DNA of 64,000 bases, taken from NCBI RefSeq assembly GCF_900250115.1, contig NZ_LT984803.1, positions 1,825,583-1,889,582 of the forward strand. The letters run 5' to 3'. The stretch's first letter is position 1. Each line of letters starts with the position of its first letter. The notes under the pieces are model-generated. The model did no database searches. It was not told the origin of the DNA and worked only from the letters and a program-made list of their open reading frames with translations. The translations under genes were made by a program, and so were the position numbers. Below are positions 60,607 through 64,000 of this stretch, in pieces. Source of the stretch: Cupriavidus taiwanensis. Lineage in GTDB: Bacteria; Pseudomonadota; Gammaproteobacteria; Burkholderiales; Burkholderiaceae.

Positions 60607-61425
60607 CTACTTCAGCATGAACGACATGGCCGACAGGCAGTTCAGCATGCGCACCGCGGCCTGCACCGAATCGGCCTGGAACGACAGCGTCACGCCGTCG
60701 CGCCGCTCCAGCGCCGGCCACTGGCAGAACAGGTCGGCGTGCGCCGGCGTCTGCGTCTGCAGGGTGCAGGCCACCGGCGCGGCGATGCGCAGGCATTGCG
60801 CCTGCGCGCGCTCGCGCACCGCGGCCGCCGCCGCCGCGGCAATGGCCGCGCGCGCGGCCGCCGGCGACAGCGACGCGCCGCTGCCGAAGCCGCCCGCGCT
60901 CTTGGTCTCGACAAAGCGCACCCACGGCATCAGCGCGTGGGTTTCCTGCACGAACACGTCGTCGCCGCTGGCCATCAGCACCGGCGCGCCGAACTCGCCC
61001 GCCAGCGCCGCGTACAGCCCGGCCTCGCCGAGCTCCTTGCCGTTGAGCCAGACCCGCGCAAAGGCGCCGCTGTTGATGGTGTGCGCGAGCACGCCGCGGC
61101 TCTGCGCGCGGCCGTGGTAGCCGATCATCAGCACGCCGTCGACGCCGGCCTCGACGCCCGCCATCATGCCAAGGTAGCGCGGCTTGCCCAGCACCACCCG
61201 CGCGCGCGGATCGAGCTGGTCCGGCAGCAGGTTGCGAAAGCCGCCGTGCGAATCGTTGACCAGCACTTCGGCCGCGCCGCCGGCAAAGGCGCCTTCGATG
61301 GCGGCGTTGGCCTCGCCGGTCATCCAGGCGCGGGCGCGCTCGTATTCGCCATTGCCGGCACGGGTCTGCTCGGCGTGGAACACGCCGGCCACGCCCTCGA
61401 TATCGGTGGAAACAAGGATCTTCAT
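60607..61425 (-). CDS. dppA: M55-family D-aminopeptidase (DppA-like)
   Basis: A 272-residue metalloenzyme of family M55. The zinc/catalytic residues known from Bacillus subtilis DppA fall at the same numbers here: Asp 8 and Glu 10 in VSTDIEGVAG, His 60 in VNDSHGGF, His 104 in IGYHGRAQ and His 115 in GVLAHTINSG. Such enzymes cleave N-terminal D-amino acids from small peptides such as D-Ala-D-Ala. The ATG at 61425 overlaps the DmpA stop as TGATG, so the two are translationally coupled. Together with the permeases upstream this suggests uptake and breakdown of D-amino-acid-containing peptides. Confidence 0.92.
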   Translation of the reverse strand: MKILVSTDIEGVAGVFHAEQTRAGNGEYERARAWMTGEANAAIEGAFAGGAAEVLVNDSHGGFRNLLPDQLDPRARVVLGKPRYLGMMAGVEAGVDGVLMIGYHGRAQSRGVLAHTINSGAFARVWLNGKELGEAGLYAALAGEFGAPVLMASGDDVFVQETHALMPWVRFVETKSAGGFGSGASLSPAAARAAIAAAAAAAVRERAQAQCLRIAAPVACTLQTQTPAHADLFCQWPALERRDGVTLSFQADSVQAAVRMLNCLSAMSFMLK

Positions 61426-62471
61426 CAGCAGCTCTGGCCCAGTTCGGGCATCAGGTCCAGCAGCGCGGCGCGGCCGTGGCCGTCGCGGCCCTGCACCGGC
61501 GCGGCATGCCACAGGGCATGCAGGATGGCTTGCTCGACGCTGTCGGCCGCGGCGCGGAACAGCGGGTCGAGCAGGGTCTCATGCAGCAGCGCAAGCGCCG
61601 GCATCGGCCGCGCCGCGTCGTCGGGGACGGTGTATGCCGTCGAGAACGCCAGCGCGATATCGCCCGAGCCATGCCCGAACACCGAACCGGTGCGCGCCAG
61701 CCCGGCGCCGGCGCGCAGCGACAGCCGGCGCAGCTGGCGCGCGTCCAGCGGCGCATCGGTGGCAACGATCATGATGATCGAGCCTTTTTCCGGTGGCGCC
61801 GCGCCGGCCGGCAGCGCCAGTCGCCGCGCCAGTTCGGGGCCGACCATCCGGCCGGCGACGGTGAGCGATTCCGGCGTGCCGAAATTGGCCAGCACCAGCG
61901 CGCCGACGCGATGGCCGCCTGCCACGCGCGACGCCGAGCCGATGCCGCCCTTGACGCCGAACGCCGACATGCCGCGGCCGGCGCCCACGGCGCCCTGCGC
62001 GACCTCGGCGCCCGCGTCGGCCAGCGCTGCATCGTAGTGCGAGCCTGCCACCGCCATGCGCTGGATATCGTTCAGGTAGCCGTCATTGCATTCGAACACC
62101 AGCGGATTGACGGTCGGCAGCGCGCGGCCGATTTCCGGATTGGCCGCCACCGCCGCCCGGATTTGCGCCTGCGCGACGGCACCGACGGCAAAGGTGTTGG
62201 TCAGCGCGACCGGCGTCTCCAGCACGCCCAGTTCGTCCACCTGCACCAGCCCCACGCTCTTGCCGAAGCCATTGAGCACCGTGGCCGCGGCGGGCACCTT
62301 GTCGCGGTACGGATCGCCGCCATGCGGGCGGATCACGGTCACGCCGGTCTGCACGCCGCCCGCGGCCAGCGTGCAGTGGCCGACGGTGACGCCGGCGACG
62401 TCGGCAATGCTGTCCAGCGGCCCCGCGGCAAGGCTGCCGACCCGCGGCACGTCCGGGTTGGAGGCACTCAT
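61425..62471 (-). CDS. dmpA: S58-family aminopeptidase (DmpA/P1)
   Basis: A 348-residue N-terminal-nucleophile peptidase of the DmpA family. It is made as one chain and cuts itself. The cut is expected before Ser 231 in EKGSIIMIVATDAP, which becomes the N-terminal nucleophile of the beta subunit. Other landmarks are GVTVGHCTLAAGG, TVLNGFGKSVGLVQVDELG, VFECNDGYLNDI and GRGMSAFGVKGGIGSASR. Members release N-terminal residues, including D-Ala and beta-Ala. The start at 62471 is two bases from the upstream permease stop. It is coupled to the DppA-like gene. Confidence 0.93.
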   Translation of the reverse strand: MSASNPDVPRVGSLAAGPLDSIADVAGVTVGHCTLAAGGVQTGVTVIRPHGGDPYRDKVPAAATVLNGFGKSVGLVQVDELGVLETPVALTNTFAVGAVAQAQIRAAVAANPEIGRALPTVNPLVFECNDGYLNDIQRMAVAGSHYDAALADAGAEVAQGAVGAGRGMSAFGVKGGIGSASRVAGGHRVGALVLANFGTPESLTVAGRMVGPELARRLALPAGAAPPEKGSIIMIVATDAPLDARQLRRLSLRAGAGLARTGSVFGHGSGDIALAFSTAYTVPDDAARPMPALALLHETLLDPLFRAAADSVEQAILHALWHAAPVQGRDGHGRAALLDLMPELGQSC

Positions 62472-62473
62472 CT

Positions 62474-63388
62474 TCAGCGGCGGTCGATCTTGGGGTCGAG
62501 CGCGTCGCGCAGCCCGTCGCCCAGCAGGTTGAAGGCCAGCACGGTCAGGAAGATCGCCAGGCTGGGAAAGATCGCCACGTGCGGCGCGGTGACCATGTCG
62601 GCGCGCGCCTCGTTGAGCATCGCGCCCCATTCCGGCGTGGGCGGCTGCGCGCCCAGGCCCAGGAACGACAGGCTGGCGGCGGTGATGATCGAGGTGCCGA
62701 TCCGCATCGAGAAATACACCACGATCGACGACACCGTGCCCGGCAGGATATGGCGTGCCAGGATGGTCCAGTCCGACGCGCCGATGCTGCGCGCGGCCTC
62801 GACGTAGGTCAGCCGCTTGAGCATCAGCGTATTGCCGCGCACCAGCCGGGCAAACGCCGGGATGCTGAAGATGGCGACGGCGAAGATCACGTTGGTCATG
62901 CCGTTGCCGAGGATGGCGACGATGCCGATCGCCAGCAGGATGCCGGGAAAGGCGAACAGCACGTCGGAGATGCGCATCACGATGCGGTCCCACCAGCCTT
63001 CGTAGTAACCGGCCAGCAGGCCGAGCACGGTGCCGATCACCGCGCCGATGATCACCGACAGGAAACCGGCCGCCAGCGAGATGCGCGTGCCGGCCAGGAT
63101 GCGGCTGAAGATATCGCGTCCGAGCGAATCGACGCCCATCCAGTGCGCGGCCGACGGGCCGGCATTGAGCGCGTCGTAGTCGAAGAAGTTCTCGGGGTCG
63201 TACGGCACGATATGCGGCGCCAGGATCGCGACCAGCACCAGCACCAGCACGAACGCGCCGGCACCCAGCGCCAGGTGCTGCTTGCGGAATTTGCGCCAGA
63301 ACTCGGTCCAGGGGGTACGCACGGCCTCTGGTGCGGCCGCGGTGGCGGATGCCGCTGGCGTTGCGGCGGGCGTGGAAAGCTCAGTCAT
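62474..63388 (-). CDS. gsiD: Dipeptide/glutathione-type ABC permease (GsiD/DppC-like)
   Basis: A 304-residue inner-membrane permease. The N-terminal cytoplasmic part is followed by a first helix ([20 protein letters not shown]), then [20 protein letters not shown] with [12 protein letters not shown], typical of DppC/GsiD proteins. Four or five more helices follow, and the EAA loop ([20 protein letters not shown] with LPG) contacts the ATPase. C-terminal [20 protein letters not shown] is also characteristic. It pairs with the GsiC-like gene upstream; the ATPase and binding protein lie beyond the window. The substrate is a small peptide, perhaps glutathione. Confidence 0.9.
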   Translation of the reverse strand: MTELSTPAATPAASATAAAPEAVRTPWTEFWRKFRKQHLALGAGAFVLVLVLVAILAPHIVPYDPENFFDYDALNAGPSAAHWMGVDSLGRDIFSRILAGTRISLAAGFLSVIIGAVIGTVLGLLAGYYEGWWDRIVMRISDVLFAFPGILLAIGIVAILGNGMTNVIFAVAIFSIPAFARLVRGNTLMLKRLTYVEAARSIGASDWTILARHILPGTVSSIVVYFSMRIGTSIITAASLSFLGLGAQPPTPEWGAMLNEARADMVTAPHVAIFPSLAIFLTVLAFNLLGDGLRDALDPKIDRR

Positions 63389-63395
63389 GCCGGCC

Positions 63396-64000
63396 TCACT
63401 TGTAGCGGATGGTGGGATTGATCACGGTGTAGAGCATGTCCACCACCAGGTTGATCAGGATGAATTCGAGCGAGAACAGCAGCACCTCGGCCTGGATCAC
63501 CGGGTAGTCGCGCATCTCGACGGCATCGACCAGCAGGCGCCCGAGCCCCGGCCAGTTGAACACCTTCTCGACCACGATCGAGCCGCCCAGCAGGAAACCG
63601 AACTGCAGGCCCATCATGGTCACCACCGGGATCATGGCGTTGCGCAAGCCATGCTTGGCCACCACCAGGGTCTCGCGCACGCCCTTGGCGCGGGCGGTAC
63701 GGATAAAGTCTTCCTGCAGCACCTCGACGAACGAAGCCCGGGTAAAGCGCGCCATCACTGCCGCCACCGCGGCACCCAGCGTGGCCGAGGGCAACACGTA
63801 GTGCTGCCAGCTGTCGGCGCCGATCGACGGCAGCCAGCCCAGCTGCACCGAGAACACCTCCATCAGCAGCATGCCCAGCGCAAAGGCCGGAAAGGAAATC
63901 CCCGAAACCGCCAGCGTCATGCCGAAGCGGTCCGGCCAGCGGTTGCGCCACACCGCCGAGCCGATGCCGATCGCCATGCCGAACACCACCGCCCACGCCA
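63396..64000 (-). CDS. gsiC: Dipeptide/glutathione-type ABC permease (GsiC/DppB-like), 3' part
   Basis: Only the C-terminal two thirds (about 201 residues) are in the window; the frame continues past base 64000 and the N-terminus is missing. Visible: [40 protein letters not shown], the EAA loop ([20 protein letters not shown]), [20 protein letters not shown] and [19 protein letters not shown] at the C-terminus, all DppB/GsiC landmarks. The stop is seven bases before the GsiD-like gene. This is the membrane half of the peptide transporter whose other components are outside the window. Confidence 0.9.
   Translation of the reverse strand, partial: AWAVVFGMAIGIGSAVWRNRWPDRFGMTLAVSGISFPAFALGMLLMEVFSVQLGWLPSIGADSWQHYVLPSATLGAAVAAVMARFTRASFVEVLQEDFIRTARAKGVRETLVVAKHGLRNAMIPVVTMMGLQFGFLLGGSIVVEKVFNWPGLGRLLVDAVEMRDYPVIQAEVLLFSLEFILINLVVDMLYTVINPTIRYK

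Overview
The window is a high-GC chromosomal segment from a betaproteobacterium. Gene content and order fit Burkholderiaceae, most likely Cupriavidus or a close Ralstonia relative. The indicators are the lpx/fabZ/skp/bamA/rseP/dxr/cdsA/uppS/frr/pyrH/tsf/rpsB block, the dapC-dapD-dapE-prmB cluster, and several tricarboxylate-type (Bug) periplasmic binding proteins. Codon use looks even throughout. I see no insertion sequence, prophage or CRISPR array, so this is mostly core chromosome with a more variable right half.

Left part (1-6500): an rnfH fragment and ratA, divergent from smpB; a band-7/NfeD membrane pair; and the divergent ppsA (PEP synthase) and ppsR (its regulatory kinase/phosphorylase). 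Terminators follow ppsA and ppsR.

6519-22841 is a long minus-strand series. It runs from rpsB through tsf, pyrH, frr, uppS, cdsA, dxr, rseP, bamA, skp, lpxD, fabZ, lpxA, lpxB and rnhB to an RNA methyltransferase, and links translation, isoprenoid and phospholipid synthesis, lipid A synthesis and outer-membrane assembly. A perfect 12-bp hairpin lies between rpsB and tsf. 23176-28434 runs the other way: map, glnD, and an RluB-type pseudouridine synthase with a long arginine-rich repeat tail. 28572-36251 (minus) holds def, ligA, a ZipA-like protein and smc.

36704-43887 has a di-iron ferritin-like protein, a DMT exporter, and the succinylase branch of diaminopimelate/lysine synthesis (dapC, dapD, a small unknown protein, an ArsC/YffB-like protein, dapE) followed by prmB. 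44069-52609 is more accessory: an MFS transporter, two Bug binding proteins, an acyl-CoA ligase, a family III CoA-transferase, a quinone oxidoreductase and a LysR regulator. It is interrupted by a tRNA-Val(GAC) gene with its own clear promoter and terminator.

52623-58421 is the most interesting block. It is a tightly overlapping six-gene minus-strand operon encoding a CDP-alcohol phosphatidyltransferase, an alpha/beta hydrolase-methyltransferase fusion, a PAP2-dual-specificity phosphatase fusion, a small membrane protein, a PlsC-type acyltransferase and a second CdsA. It resembles the uncharacterised ynbABCD genes of Escherichia coli and looks like a complete pathway for making and tailoring an unidentified (glycero)phospholipid.

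The right end (58619-64000, minus) carries a DUF2817/M14-like peptidase, an unknown protein, and a peptide module: two dipeptide/glutathione-type ABC permeases, a DmpA-family aminopeptidase and a DppA-family D-aminopeptidase. Three copies of a palindromic intergenic repeat lie at about 28.5, 40.0 and 43.9 kb.
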